Part shown: positions 1 to 8,132 of the stretch, one piece after another
Numbering within the stretch: the first letter of the stretch is position 1
Layout of the letters: each line of letters starts with the position of its first letter
Virus record (IMG/VR): IMGVR_UViG_3300043395_002772
Coordinates: 1-40,592 of that record
Length of the DNA: 40,592 nt
Origin: a virus
Strand: one strand, 5' to 3'
Notes under the pieces: generated by a model
The model's input: only the letters and a program-made list of their open reading frames with translations
The model's database searches: none
What the model was told of the DNA's origin: nothing
Made by a program: the position numbers and the translations under genes

Positions 1-127
1 CTCTTTTCCGTAGTACACCATGGCTATTGGATCAGCGCCCGTATATCTTCAAGGGGCACCATATCCAAGAGCTCCCCCTGGTGGTCGTCTCTGTCGTCCT
101 CGATATAGCCGACAGAAAACTCCGAAT
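1..127. repeat. Terminal direct repeat (left copy)
   Basis: Bases 1-127 are identical to the last 127 bases. The repeat spans the start of groEL and the 3' end of groES, so it is coding sequence rather than a dedicated terminal element. A 127-base overlap equals a common maximum assembly k-mer, which suggests an assembly overlap of a circular or circularly permuted molecule. A true short direct terminal repeat cannot be excluded from sequence alone. Confidence 0.95.
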
Positions 128-350
128 ACCACACCCTGTCGCCAGCTTGAATGGAGACTGGGTTGATTGGTCTACTTCTATCAAGTAGCATGTTCTGGTC
201 TTCCGGAGCGTAGAGCACCGTGCCATAGCAAAGCCCAGAAGCTTGGAGCTGGTCGTTTGCCTGTTTCAGGACGCCGCTCTTTCTAAGAATGGTTTCTGTT
301 TTGATTTTGTCGCGTTCGATGAGAACGCTTTGACCGAGAGGAATAATCAT
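24..350 (-). CDS. groES: GroES-like co-chaperonin (Cpn10)
   Basis: This 108-aa protein is slightly longer than the usual ~97-aa GroES. It starts with an IIPLGQSVLIER strand, like the IRPLHDRVIVKR start of GroES. A mobile-loop-like stretch follows around residues 24-40 (SGVLK in place of GGIVL), then a GTVL strand, an AGDRVWY strand matching VGDIVIF, and a C-terminal DIRALI helix like DILAIV. It would cap a GroEL ring and close the folding chamber in the cytoplasm. A GGAG ribosome site lies about 7 bases before the ATG. It sits between the major capsid gene and groEL, and its TAG is 2 bases from the groEL ATG once the ends are joined. The degenerate mobile loop suggests it is tuned to the phage GroEL rather than the host ring, which is an inference. 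Confidence 0.85.
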   Translation of the reverse strand: MIIPLGQSVLIERDKIKTETILRKSGVLKQANDQLQASGLCYGTVLYAPEDQNMLLDRSRPINPVSIQAGDRVWYSEFSVGYIEDDRDDHQGELLDMVPLEDIRALIQ

Positions 351-387
351 TGATTTCTCCGTTAATGTTCAATGTCCTTCAATTCCT

Positions 388-433
388 GCCTGACCAACCC
401 TTCGCCCTTCAGGTCAGGCTGTTGGGCGAAAGG
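388..433 (-). promoter_or_regulatory. Two mutually exclusive RNA hairpins between capsid gene and groES
   Basis: Read on the minus strand, four segments occur in the order A (433-424), B (419-412), A' (407-398), B' (395-388). A pairs with A' over about 10 bp including one G-U pair. B pairs with B' over 8 perfect bp (GCCTGACC with GGTCAGGC). The pairings interleave, so the RNA can form either hairpin or a partial pseudoknot. It lies in the 97-base gap between the highly expressed capsid gene and groES. Attenuation, RNA processing or translational control of the chaperonin are possible roles; none is shown. Confidence 0.5.
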
Positions 434-447
434 TCTACTGCGAACGC

Positions 448-1410
448 TTACGCGCTTGCAGCGGTGTAGATGGAGATAATCCAGCTAGAGTCGAGTACCA
501 CAGGAGCCATCGCGGCCTTCCAGCCGATGGTCGAGAACATATCGAGCGGGTTGCCCGTATCGTTTCGGCCAGGTTCCTTGATAATCAACTGTGCGTTGGT
601 CTTCCCAGTAACGTCTTCAGAGTCGATGGTGACCACACCGAGCGACTGATCGCCCATGATGAAGGTCTGATAGAGCACCGAAGAAGCAGCGAGAGCCGTG
701 GTATAGATGTTATTGGTCTCTACCCACTCCACGCCAGCGAATGTACCTAGGATACCCCGTTTGATCGGGTCTGGGTTGACATATTGCTGTGCGTTCTGCC
801 ACTGCGCGTCTCCGAAGAGGTCATACGCCACTTGCGGCCCAACAAGACCACCAAACACCGGGTTCCCCAGAGCGCCGATGACCGGCAATGCTCGGTTGAC
901 TTTCAGTGTTCGGACTGCGCGTCGAAGTTGGTAGGTGTTCATAATGTCTGAAACCACCAGGTTCGAGCGAGCGGTCGTTGTTGAGTTTCCAGAAGCGTAC
1001 TGCGGAGTCGTTAGGTCTCCACCAGCGTAGAACACGACACGAATAATCGTATCCATGCTCTCACCGGCATTTTGCCCAAAGATTGACACCTGCTCTTCGA
1101 GACCTACATCGATGGACGTTCGGTCATAGAGAGAGGAGATTTGGGTGTAGGAGCCATATTCGACAAGCGTTGCAGCGATGGTCGCGGCGGTAGCATTCGC
1201 CCCAGATGGGTTGACAGCTTCCGTGAGACCAGTCGTCGCAACCGCCGGAGCAATATGCTTCGTGAAGTTGACGACTTTACCACCGTTCTTGGGGATACCG
1301 CGACGTTGTGCGAACGTATCGAACTTCAGAAGAAGTTTTGCTCTTTCGAGAAACAGCTTCGAGTAGTACGTCGCCATTGTGGCGGTAAGACCACCAGTTG
1401 TGATTGCCAT
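448..1410 (-). CDS. Major capsid protein, N4-gp56 family
   Basis: This 320-aa protein matches the N4-gp56 type of HK97-fold capsid protein. Its N terminus has LLERAKLLLKFDTFAQRR followed by IPKNGGKVVNF. A TEAVNPSG segment precedes ATLVEYGSYTQISSLYD, then comes a LRRAVRTLKVNRALP helix. The C terminus has the family ending with MFSTIGWKAAMAPVVLDSSW. It would assemble as the icosahedral shell on a scaffold. An AAGGA ribosome site precedes the ATG by about 8 bases. It follows the scaffold-like gene by 39 bases and is followed by groES and groEL, suggesting the chaperonin may fold it. Confidence is high from the combined motifs and position. Confidence 0.92.
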   Translation of the reverse strand: MAITTGGLTATMATYYSKLFLERAKLLLKFDTFAQRRGIPKNGGKVVNFTKHIAPAVATTGLTEAVNPSGANATAATIAATLVEYGSYTQISSLYDRTSIDVGLEEQVSIFGQNAGESMDTIIRVVFYAGGDLTTPQYASGNSTTTARSNLVVSDIMNTYQLRRAVRTLKVNRALPVIGALGNPVFGGLVGPQVAYDLFGDAQWQNAQQYVNPDPIKRGILGTFAGVEWVETNNIYTTALAASSVLYQTFIMGDQSLGVVTIDSEDVTGKTNAQLIIKEPGRNDTGNPLDMFSTIGWKAAMAPVVLDSSWIISIYTAASA

Positions 1411-1449
1411 TGTAGTTGTCCTTGGACAACCGTGAAAGAACGACTATCG

Positions 1450-2151
1450 CTATCGCTGAGTGACCGGCAGGTGCTTCCTCATTTCTTCGGAAGTCATTTT
1501 TTTGAAGTCCAGCCTTGTGTCAGGTTCTGATGCGGTAGAAGTTGCCTTTGCGGGTTGCCCCTCAATGGTTTGCTGTAACTTCTTTCCGCCACTTGCCGTG
1601 CCAGCTTTGAAGATTGGTTCATACTCTTCTGCCCAGATTTGCTCAGGGTCTTTTCCTGAAACGAGCGCCTTCTGCAAGATTGCGTCCTGCAGGGGTTTAG
1701 CTTCAGGTTTCTCTCTGATGAAATCACGGACAAGGACTTTCGTAGAACGCTCAAGGGCGATTTTCGTCTCCCTTGAGATCTGCGGCTGCGCGGTCGCCGT
1801 TTCCGGCTGATTGACCGCAACATTTCCTTGGGCAAGATATTCCGCGAGCTCTTCTGGGCTCAGTCCTGTCTGCTCAACGAGCGCTTCGGTGACTTTGCGT
1901 TGCTGGGCAACGGTCTGGTCTCCGACGAGTTTATTGAGATTCTTGAGTCCTTCGATAGCTTCCTCGCGTGTGGAATACTTGTTAATTCCAGCCTCCTTAA
2001 GTATTGCCAATGGATCTGACTGATCCTGCGCCTCCGGAGTTGACGGCTCTGGGTTGGCGACAGTGGTAGTTGACGCTTCTTCTTCTGGAGGCATTCCAGT
2101 CTGCGGCGTGGCCGTTGTCTCGGCGTCCGCTTGTGGGGTTTGGTCTTCCAT
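1450..2151 (-). CDS. Putative capsid scaffolding protein
   Basis: This 233-aa protein has an acidic, Thr/Pro/Gln/Glu-rich N terminus (residues 1-45), a helical middle (AILKEAGINKYSTREEAIEG onward) and a basic, hydrophilic C terminus. That composition and its place directly upstream of the major capsid gene are typical of tailed-phage scaffolds, which are poorly conserved in sequence. No protease motif was seen. It would fill and shape the procapsid and then leave or be degraded. The assignment rests on context and composition, not on homology. Confidence 0.6.
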   Translation of the reverse strand: MEDQTPQADAETTATPQTGMPPEEEASTTTVANPEPSTPEAQDQSDPLAILKEAGINKYSTREEAIEGLKNLNKLVGDQTVAQQRKVTEALVEQTGLSPEELAEYLAQGNVAVNQPETATAQPQISRETKIALERSTKVLVRDFIREKPEAKPLQDAILQKALVSGKDPEQIWAEEYEPIFKAGTASGGKKLQQTIEGQPAKATSTASEPDTRLDFKKMTSEEMRKHLPVTQR

Positions 2152-2209
2152 AGATTCTGATGAAATTACTTTACTAAGTTTGAGCCTGTTCGACCTTTAA
2201 TCCAGCACT

Positions 2210-2243
2210 CAAAGAATGCCGCGATACTTCGCGAAATTCTTTG
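2210..2243. other. Hairpin upstream of the scaffold gene
   Basis: CAAAGAAT (2210-2217) pairs with ATTCTTTG (2236-2243), and inside it CGCGA pairs with TCGCG around a 4-base loop. It lies in the 102-base gap between the 103-aa gene and the scaffold-like gene. There is no T-run on either side, so it is not a typical terminator. A processing or stability element in late mRNA is possible. Confidence 0.5.
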
Positions 2244-2253
2244 CGTGTTCGAT

Positions 2254-2565
2254 TTACAGCTCTGTTGAGTCTATTTCTTGATTCTCCCTCGCCTGACGTG
2301 ACGCTTCTGCGAGCTGGCGTTCACGGGCAAAATCACCAGCGTCCTCATACTGTTTGAGAAGATCTGTGATGAAGGAGAGCCCCTCGTACAGCCCGTCAAG
2401 CCTTGCCATCTCTTGCAGCGTCTTACATTTGTAGGCATGTTTCAGTCCGTCGAGTTCTTTTTGGAGTGGTTCGACGAGAAGGGTGTAGGCGCGGCTTTGT
2501 TTGAACGCCTCAATCGCCGCAAGATTCTCGGCTGCTTCTACAATCGCTTGGTCGAGTTTCTTCAT
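2254..2565 (-). CDS. Small helical head-region protein, unknown
   Basis: This 103-aa protein is predicted to be nearly all helical and charged, with long runs such as AAENLAAIEAFKQSR and QLAEASRQARENQEI, so a coiled coil is likely. It overlaps the portal stop by ATGA and so is translationally coupled to it. Its position between portal and scaffold is often taken by small head-assembly or accessory proteins. No family is recognised. Confidence 0.7.
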   Translation of the reverse strand: MKKLDQAIVEAAENLAAIEAFKQSRAYTLLVEPLQKELDGLKHAYKCKTLQEMARLDGLYEGLSFITDLLKQYEDAGDFARERQLAEASRQARENQEIDSTEL

Positions 2566-4517
2566 ACTTCTCCTGCGTTTGCTAGTTGCTGCATCGGTTC
2601 ATTCGTTTGGGTTTGTGGTATACCGCCCTCCATCCCTGGTTCTTGTCCTGGTTGCATACCATTACCATGAGCCGCAAGTTCTCCTTGAATGTGCATATCA
2701 AGTAATCGGTCAACCTCCGGCCCAGTTTCCGCGCGACGCAGAAACTCAACGTGACGCTGTGTATGCGCGACGGATGCGTTTGGTGTCGGTGGGAGCTGCA
2801 TACCCTGAGCCATCTTTTGGTTTTCCAGATCCGCGACTGAAAGGTCTGATGTTTGGTTTTGGCGGATGAGTTCATCGAACTTCAGTGCAAGATCGGTCAG
2901 GTCGTTAAACTCAAGCCACTGCTGATAGCCGAGCATTTTGAGTTGCTGCGGAACTGCTGCATCCTTTGAGGTGATACCAAGCCACTCCACAATTCTCCGT
3001 GAGAGAATAGATTTGTTTTGTGTAGTAAATCCAACAGAGACCTCAACATCTCGATCTTTGATGAGCGAATCTTTCTCGACAGTAAATTCCTGTGAACTCT
3101 CTGGATTAGTGCTCCCGAGTTTCTCAAGAAGCTCTGGTGCGTAGACTTGTATCGTCAGTGAGTCTGGGCCGTAGACCTCGTACATCTTTTTGAGAATCTG
3201 CCATATGTCGAGCATGGTTCCCTTCATGCCATCAACAATCTTGTCGATAGGAACCTTTGCATTCGTATCAAGGATGTTGGACTCAGTTGCCGTGTTTGCT
3301 GATGCGTCACCGATGCCAGAGGAGATGTCGAGTGAGTTCACCACTCTCTTCCAACGCTCGAAGAGCGCACGAATCATGGTGAGTGACTCTCCAATATGAG
3401 ACTTGAAATTCAGCGGGGTGATGGAGTTCGCATCGCGACCGCGAGGCAGTCCAGCACCAGGAGCCATGATGAACGTCCGGGGGTCGATGTTCCTATCGGT
3501 CTTGTCGTAGGTAAACCCAGGATTATCTACCATGAGGGAATTGAAGACTGCTTGGTTCATGGCGCGTTGGATTGCGTCTTCAATCTCTCCGCCACGGGCA
3601 ACGTCGGTCACGCCAAGGAGCCTGTCTGGGAGTGGGTGTCTCTTATAGCGGAAGAGGACGACATTCTTCATGCCGATTTTGTTCTTTACTCTCCGCAGAC
3701 GAATCCAGTTCCCGCCGTCAATCGCAAATGTGTAAATCCACTTATCCGACTGGAGTTCAAAGATCTTCGCCATGCGGTGATGCTTGCTCGCAATCTCTCC
3801 TGATGGCGTGTCGCTTCGTTCTGTGGTGGTTGAGTCCTCGTCTTGCGAGGAAACTTCGGTGGTTATCCCGCGAACGTATTTCGTGTTCTTAAAGCCCATT
3901 GTCTTCGCACTGTCTTTCACCCACTGCAAGGGAACGGTGAATTGATAGCCGATTTCTGGGAGGTCTTGTACTTCGGAGAAAAACTTATTATAGAAGACGT
4001 TGAAGATATTGAGCGGGTAAAACCCAGGATCGCTCTTGATGATATTTCCATTTTCATCAATTTTTGTCTCCCAAAGAACCTGACAAAAACAGTTGCCAAA
4101 AAGCGCCATCTGCTTGCGGATGTTTTCCATCCGTGTTGGCCCATTCATCATCATCGGAGATTCCCACGTCTGACGTAAGACCTCGGACACAAGGAGCGCA
4201 TCACGCACGTCGTCTTCTCCTACGGGTTTTGCGATAAAACCAAACTCACGGCCAGGAAGTTCTGCCGCTTTTCGTTCGGTGGCGTCATAGGTCAGCCCAA
4301 GATGAACGTCATCAATGTAGTCATATTCCGAAAGATTTCTCGCGAGCTTATATCGGTCGTACGCCCTCCGCCATTCAGCGCGTTCTTTCTGTGTTTGTCG
4401 GTATGCCTCGTCCTTAAAGGAGCGTGCATACGCAATATCTTTTTCCTCCTGTGCTGACGGGACGTAGCTCAGGGCGTCCGCCTCTTCAATTTCTTCAATC
4501 TCTTTTTCTTGTGGCAC
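2562..4517 (-). CDS. Portal protein
   Basis: The reading frame gives 651 aa from a GTG at 4517, inside the terminase 3' end by 23 bases. An ATG 65 codons further up lies wholly over terminase coding sequence, and that stretch looks like out-of-frame residue noise. The next internal ATG is more than 100 codons in, so GTG is the best start. The protein has the long portal layout of podovirus-like phages: an acidic helical N terminus, a conserved RMENIRKQMALFGNCF segment, a DVARGGEIEDAIQRAMNQAV helix and a C-terminal Gln/Pro/Met-rich tail. It would form the dodecameric DNA gate at one capsid vertex and the docking site for terminase. The identification rests on size, place after terminase and the helix pattern. 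Confidence 0.82.
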   Translation of the reverse strand: MPQEKEIEEIEEADALSYVPSAQEEKDIAYARSFKDEAYRQTQKERAEWRRAYDRYKLARNLSEYDYIDDVHLGLTYDATERKAAELPGREFGFIAKPVGEDDVRDALLVSEVLRQTWESPMMMNGPTRMENIRKQMALFGNCFCQVLWETKIDENGNIIKSDPGFYPLNIFNVFYNKFFSEVQDLPEIGYQFTVPLQWVKDSAKTMGFKNTKYVRGITTEVSSQDEDSTTTERSDTPSGEIASKHHRMAKIFELQSDKWIYTFAIDGGNWIRLRRVKNKIGMKNVVLFRYKRHPLPDRLLGVTDVARGGEIEDAIQRAMNQAVFNSLMVDNPGFTYDKTDRNIDPRTFIMAPGAGLPRGRDANSITPLNFKSHIGESLTMIRALFERWKRVVNSLDISSGIGDASANTATESNILDTNAKVPIDKIVDGMKGTMLDIWQILKKMYEVYGPDSLTIQVYAPELLEKLGSTNPESSQEFTVEKDSLIKDRDVEVSVGFTTQNKSILSRRIVEWLGITSKDAAVPQQLKMLGYQQWLEFNDLTDLALKFDELIRQNQTSDLSVADLENQKMAQGMQLPPTPNASVAHTQRHVEFLRRAETGPEVDRLLDMHIQGELAAHGNGMQPGQEPGMEGGIPQTQTNEPMQQLANAGEV

Positions 4518-5895
4518 CGAAATATGTGTTATGTTCCTTGTAGTAGTCCTCCGTCTTTGACACGGGTTCTTCCCCCCAGAATGATCGGTCTCGTGCCGGG
4601 AGTTTTTCTGGTAATTCCCACGCAGTGAGTGCACGCGCGATGACCGTGTCGTCGTGTTTCCCAGACGGCGCTCCGAACTGGTAGGTTCCCGATGGGAGTC
4701 TATTGAACGCAAAGTCCCTCATTTCCCCCATAGCGACTTGGTCTGGAAGGAAACGAATCGTCAGCGCGTCAATCTTCAGTGAAAGCTCCGTAATGAGTCT
4801 TTGTTTGTTTGTCCCCGTCTGTACGGGGAAGATGGGGAGTCCGCGGTCTCTCAAGTGGTCGGCAATCGGTCTCCCGATACCAGCTTCATCGATGACAATC
4901 TCCGCCATGCCATACTTTCGACACAGGGCCTCTGTCCGCGCTTCACCAAGAGCGGTGTCATTCGGTTGGAATCTTTCGATGGCAACCTCATGGTGTGAGT
5001 GAAGGTCAAGAACGGAGTTCACCCAGTAGTCTGAGGTGATTGCCGGGTCACAGCCGATGCGGTAGTAATGTCCTTCTTCGGGGTCTTTCGGCTCAAGCAA
5101 CTTTCCAACATCATCCTTCACGACATCTTCAATTCTTCGGAAGACTTGATTGGCGTCTTGGTTAAAGGCGCACATCATTTCTTGCTCGAATGCACCACCA
5201 ACCCCTGAGGCGATGTAGTCTTTTTTGATGAGCTCGAGTTGCTCGTCGGTGAGCAGCCTTGAACCATCGAAGCGACGGCTCAGTGTCGCAGGAAGAAGCC
5301 TCGACCACCACTGTGGTCTCTCTGGGTCTTGTCCTGCGACGTAGGCATTATGGAGCTGCTTCACCCCGCGAGGGGTTCCAGAGAGTACCGCAATACCACC
5401 GTTGAACTCAACGATAGGGCGGATGATTTCCGTGAAGATTCTCTCTTGTTGGTCGTCGTACTCATCGACGACATACACTCTTCCGTTTCCCCCTCGATGT
5501 TTGTCTGGGTTTTCGTCCGTACCGTCGAAGATGAGCTGCCAGCCGCCCTTAAAGTAGAGCACCATGCGCTGGTCGTCTTTCTTCTTCACCATGCTCCGAG
5601 GAAGATACTTTGGGAGTAGCTCCGGGTTGTCCCAGATGTGTTCTCGAATTTTCTTCTGCTGCGGGTAGAAGTAATACGCTTGTCCTGCTGGCTTGACGGT
5701 AGTACAGATTTTGATGAGCGAGTTCACGAGACCTGATGACTTCCCGCTTCTGCGGTGGTCAACAGGTACGAAGAACTGCGGCCCTTCTTGCGAGACCGCC
5801 CGACGAAGGAGGAGATCATCGAGTTCCGTCTGGTGTGGGTACGGCGAATAGTCGATAACCTCGACGACTTTCCCTCGGATAACGGCGGTCTGCAT
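4495..5895 (-). CDS. terL: Terminase large subunit
   Basis: This 466-aa packaging motor has an ATPase half and a nuclease half. A Walker A-like HRRSGKSS lies at residues 47-54, and Walker B VYVVDEYD has D144/E145. The coupling motif is LSGTPRG, near residue 171. The RNase H-like nuclease acids appear as GCDPAI (D283), VIDEAG (D336/E337) and GKHDDTV (D415/D416). It cleaves concatemeric DNA and pumps it through the portal. AGAGGAGG lies directly against the ATG, an unusually short spacing. It overlaps the portal start. All catalytic residues are present. Confidence 0.95.
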   Translation of the reverse strand: MQTAVIRGKVVEVIDYSPYPHQTELDDLLLRRAVSQEGPQFFVPVDHRRSGKSSGLVNSLIKICTTVKPAGQAYYFYPQQKKIREHIWDNPELLPKYLPRSMVKKKDDQRMVLYFKGGWQLIFDGTDENPDKHRGGNGRVYVVDEYDDQQERIFTEIIRPIVEFNGGIAVLSGTPRGVKQLHNAYVAGQDPERPQWWSRLLPATLSRRFDGSRLLTDEQLELIKKDYIASGVGGAFEQEMMCAFNQDANQVFRRIEDVVKDDVGKLLEPKDPEEGHYYRIGCDPAITSDYWVNSVLDLHSHHEVAIERFQPNDTALGEARTEALCRKYGMAEIVIDEAGIGRPIADHLRDRGLPIFPVQTGTNKQRLITELSLKIDALTIRFLPDQVAMGEMRDFAFNRLPSGTYQFGAPSGKHDDTVIARALTAWELPEKLPARDRSFWGEEPVSKTEDYYKEHNTYFGATRKRD

Positions 5896-5907
5896 CCTCC
5901 TCTTCGG

Positions 5908-6144
5908 TTATTCCCGATTCATCTGCCGACCAGCGAAATACGAACCGTCACCTGTTGGCTTGTGTTCGCCCTTCTGGTCTGCAATCTCGCGCTGTCCCTC
6001 AAGCTGTCCGCTTGCTGAGACATGCTTCGGCGAGGAATGATCGCGCATATCCATGTTCTCCTTGTAGCCGCCCTTCTTGGCGTTCGCGTTCATTCGCGCT
6101 CGGTCGGTGTTTCCCCCCTCAACGCGCTTGTCGATTGTGTCCAT
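5908..6144 (-). CDS. Small hydrophilic protein, unknown
   Basis: This 78-aa protein is rich in Gly, Asn, Asp, Lys and Met and has no hydrophobic segment, so it is probably disordered. It sits 12 bases upstream of the large terminase in the same direction. No family is recognised. Its place among packaging genes suggests a late role only by context. Confidence 0.6.
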   Translation of the reverse strand: MDTIDKRVEGGNTDRARMNANAKKGGYKENMDMRDHSSPKHVSASGQLEGQREIADQKGEHKPTGDGSYFAGRQMNRE

Positions 6145-6155
6145 GTTTTCTTTCT

Positions 6156-6311
6156 TTATTTATTATTCGGTGGTCGCATATCCCCCTGCGCGGTACCAAA
6201 AGACGGTGTCCTTGGTGCTCGCGGATTCGCCTTCACGCCAAAACCCATGTTCTTCGAGACTCTCGACCGTTCATAGTCCCGCTCGGCCTTTGTTGTTCGT
6301 TCTTTTGCCAT
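6156..6311 (-). CDS. 51-aa basic small protein, unknown
   Basis: An ATG at 6311 opens a 51-codon frame that begins MAKERTTKAERDYERSR and ends MRPPNNK. It is rich in Lys, Arg and Pro and low in hydrophobic residues. It fills an otherwise empty gap and its stop lies 11 bases before the next ATG, as expected in this packed operon. No strong ribosome site is seen. Function is unknown. Confidence 0.5.
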   Translation of the reverse strand: MAKERTTKAERDYERSRVSKNMGFGVKANPRAPRTPSFGTAQGDMRPPNNK

Positions 6312-6316
6312 TGAAG

Positions 6317-6451
6317 TCAATGTTTCTTTTTGAAATATTCTATTTGTCGTAAGCGCTTGAGCGCTGCCCTCTTCGACCTGAGAACTTTTGCAAGGCGCTT
6401 TCCCGTCTTTTTTGAGACGACGGTAAATCCATTTTTCAGTTTCTTTATCAT
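6317..6451 (-). CDS. 44-aa basic protein with KRLRQIEYFK motif
   Basis: The ATG at 6451 overlaps the glycosyltransferase stop by ATGA, so this start is preferred over one 27 codons earlier inside that gene. The product has VVSKKTGKRLAKVL followed by KRLRQIEYFKK, a pattern resembling small basic proteins of other tailed phages that lie near packaging genes. The dense positive charge suggests nucleic-acid or virion contact. No function is established. Confidence 0.65.
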   Translation of the reverse strand: MIKKLKNGFTVVSKKTGKRLAKVLRSKRAALKRLRQIEYFKKKH

Positions 6452-7002
6452 ACAGTTTTCGATGTTATATGCCCGACCACAATCGATGGGTCGCAGAACA
6501 TTTTGAGTCCTGCCTTTCTCGCCCGGTAGCAAAAGGCGATGTCGTCGCCAAGGAAGGCCGATCCGCGTTTCACGCGCTCGAAAGGACGAAAGGGGAGTCT
6601 CTGCATCGCTCTGGCGCTCATCATCGTAAACGCCATATGGCAGGCGACGATTTCAAATGGTTCTTTTGGGAGTTCCGTACAAGCCTCATAGAAGGGCTCG
6701 TCCTTCTCGTAGAGCATGTAGGTATGCGGGGGACGTCCCGTGCGGCAGACGGCGGCGATAATATCCTTCCCATCCTCAACGTGCCGAACCATCTTCTCCA
6801 CGTCTTCTTTCGTGAAGACCATGTCAGAGTCCACCATGAGCAGCCACGGTTCGTTCCTCGCGAGATACAAAAGGTCGTTGCGGTTGTCGTCGATATAACA
6901 CCCGTTTGAGGTTTGGATTTTGAATTTTCCTTCTAGGGAAAGCAGGGATTCCACAAACTCCCACGGAGCGAAGAAGCGGTTAGGACGCGCTATACCGAGC
7001 AT
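6448..7002 (-). CDS. GT-A fold glycosyltransferase
   Basis: This 184-aa protein carries the DxD metal and nucleotide-sugar site as MVDSDMVF (D58, D60) after a Rossmann-like NDLLYLARNEPWLL segment. A later GDDIAFCYRARKAGLKMF motif is followed by VGHIT, the usual acceptor-side and C-terminal part of small GT-A enzymes. It lacks a membrane anchor. It would transfer a sugar from an NDP-sugar to an unknown acceptor in the cytoplasm. It lies apart from the other glycosyltransferases, between the terminase subunits. Substrate cannot be predicted. Confidence 0.8.
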   Translation of the reverse strand: MLGIARPNRFFAPWEFVESLLSLEGKFKIQTSNGCYIDDNRNDLLYLARNEPWLLMVDSDMVFTKEDVEKMVRHVEDGKDIIAAVCRTGRPPHTYMLYEKDEPFYEACTELPKEPFEIVACHMAFTMMSARAMQRLPFRPFERVKRGSAFLGDDIAFCYRARKAGLKMFCDPSIVVGHITSKTV

Positions 7003-7071
7003 AAGTTCTTATAGCTCTCCAATAAAAACCCATACCCAGAGAGCGTCAACGAAGGCCCGGGAACACTTGGG

Positions 7072-7395
7072 TTACCTTTTCTTTTCTTTGGGTTCCTGGA
7101 GCTTGTGCGGGAAGGTCGTGATCCCCTTGTTGTAGTCCTCGACCTGTTTCGCATAGACATAGCCTTCTACCTCCTGTTGAACGATCGCAGAGACTTCCTG
7201 TGAAGAAAGGTCTGGGATGAACTTCTTAATAATCGCTGCTGCCAACGTTGGATTGGTAAGGGAGAGTTTGACTATCTCCTCCCAATACTGGATATTCCGC
7301 TCCTTTTCTACTTTTTTTATCGAACGCCTGAGAACGTCAATTTCGGGCGCTTTTGGGCGTCCGAGAGGATTTCCTGATTGTCCTTTTTTCCACAT
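7072..7395 (-). CDS. Putative terminase small subunit
   Basis: This 107-aa protein opens with WKKGQSGNPLGRPK, the KGQSGNPxGRP signature common at the N terminus of small terminase-type phage proteins. A helical body follows (TNPTLAAAIIKKFIP). It is the first well-supported gene of the late minus-strand block, upstream of the large terminase with four other genes between. It would recognise phage DNA for packaging. The motif is good but also occurs in other phage proteins, so the call is probable rather than certain. Confidence 0.65.
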   Translation of the reverse strand: MWKKGQSGNPLGRPKAPEIDVLRRSIKKVEKERNIQYWEEIVKLSLTNPTLAAAIIKKFIPDLSSQEVSAIVQQEVEGYVYAKQVEDYNKGITTFPHKLQEPKEKKR

Positions 7396-7529
7396 CTTGT
7401 TTCGTACTTATGACAGCACCTTCCTGGTTCATGGAGAAGAAAACATCTCTGTGGTGCTGGTTGATAGACCTCCCCACATAACGGGCAAAGATATTTTTCT
7501 GGATACTGGTGAGAAAAATTTTTCTGCAT
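7317..7529 (-). CDS. Possible Cys-rich small protein overlapping terS
   Basis: An ATG at 7529 opens a 70-codon frame containing YLCPLCGEV followed by further cysteines (GRCCHKYETRCG), which resembles a zinc-knuckle. It overlaps the small terminase start by 79 bases in another frame, which counts against it. It could be the true first late gene or a chance frame. Confidence 0.3.
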   Translation of the reverse strand: MQKNFSHQYPEKYLCPLCGEVYQPAPQRCFLLHEPGRCCHKYETRCGKKDNQEILSDAQKRPKLTFSGVR

Positions 7530-7601
7530 AGTGGGGGAAAAAATTTTAGGATGGCTTGGGGGAGAAGTGTATGGGAGATGGTGGAGGAGGGGCACGGTTT
7601 T

Positions 7602-7664
7602 ATAATATACTCCACACCCCAGTCACCAGAATCGCCTACCCATACTGGGGGTCACTTTTGTCAA
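7602..7664 (-). promoter_or_regulatory. Candidate late control region
   Basis: On the minus strand an AT-rich GTATATTATAAA (7610-7599) could serve as a -10, and a perfect TTGACA lies further up (7664-7659), but the two are too far apart to be one promoter. Between them CCCCAGT and ACTGGGG form a 7-bp inverted repeat (about 7617-7648). This is the only sizeable gap upstream of the whole late block, so the late promoter or an activator site should lie here. No complete sigma-70 promoter was seen. Confidence 0.3.
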
Positions 7665-7733
7665 GTTTGGCTAACGTAAGCTATTTTTATTCGTTTCTCT
7701 CGATGGACAAAACACTTTTATGTCTCTCTTTTA

Positions 7734-7742
7734 TGGTATAAT
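7734..7742 (+). promoter_or_regulatory. Extended -10 promoter candidate
   Basis: TGGTATAAT is a perfect extended -10 (TGnTATAAT) on the plus strand. There is no good -35 at 16-18 bp, which extended -10 promoters tolerate. It would transcribe the AT-rich 7750-8130 stretch, which holds no convincing gene, towards the early region. Confidence 0.45.
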
Positions 7743-7749
7743 ATGCGTT

Positions 7750-8132
7750 ACAAGTGTCGCACAATAATCATTATGCGTCCCTTATTCTCCGCTAACCTTA
7801 GCCAATTCACCTGTTCTTTACCGTCTTTTTGACCATAAACCAACGTATTTGCTAGTGTTTGTGGTGTTTTTGTTCGTATAGTGTGGGTTTTTCATGGGAA
7901 TATGCCCACAATCTACCAACCCCGAACCACAATCCACCATCCAAAGACCACCTACCGATCACAATAAACCCAATGAATACTACTCTTTGAGTATGAGATT
8001 GTTGATTTTCCTATAGAAAAGAGAAGCGCGGGGCGAAATTATTGAGTCTCCTTCTACAATCTCCTAAAACAGTTTTCCCCATACTGTGCACAGAGAGAGG
8101 GGTATATATAGAAACATCAGCAAAAAGGGGTA
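7750..8132. other. AT-rich intergenic control region
   Basis: No convincing gene is present on either strand. It contains short inverted repeats, such as TGTGGG with CCCACA near 7885-7911 and TACTCTTTGAGTA near 7979. A perfect 10-bp palindrome CTGTGCACAG lies at 8084-8093, 40 bases upstream of the next promoter's -35, and could bind a dimeric regulator. The region separates the divergent late and early blocks and could also hold an origin, though no iterons were seen. Confidence 0.45.

Noticed and set aside
4518-4712. N-terminal 65-residue extension of the portal
   Set aside because: It lies fully over terminase coding sequence with Ser/Arg/Thr noise; the GTG at 4517 gives a normal portal start.
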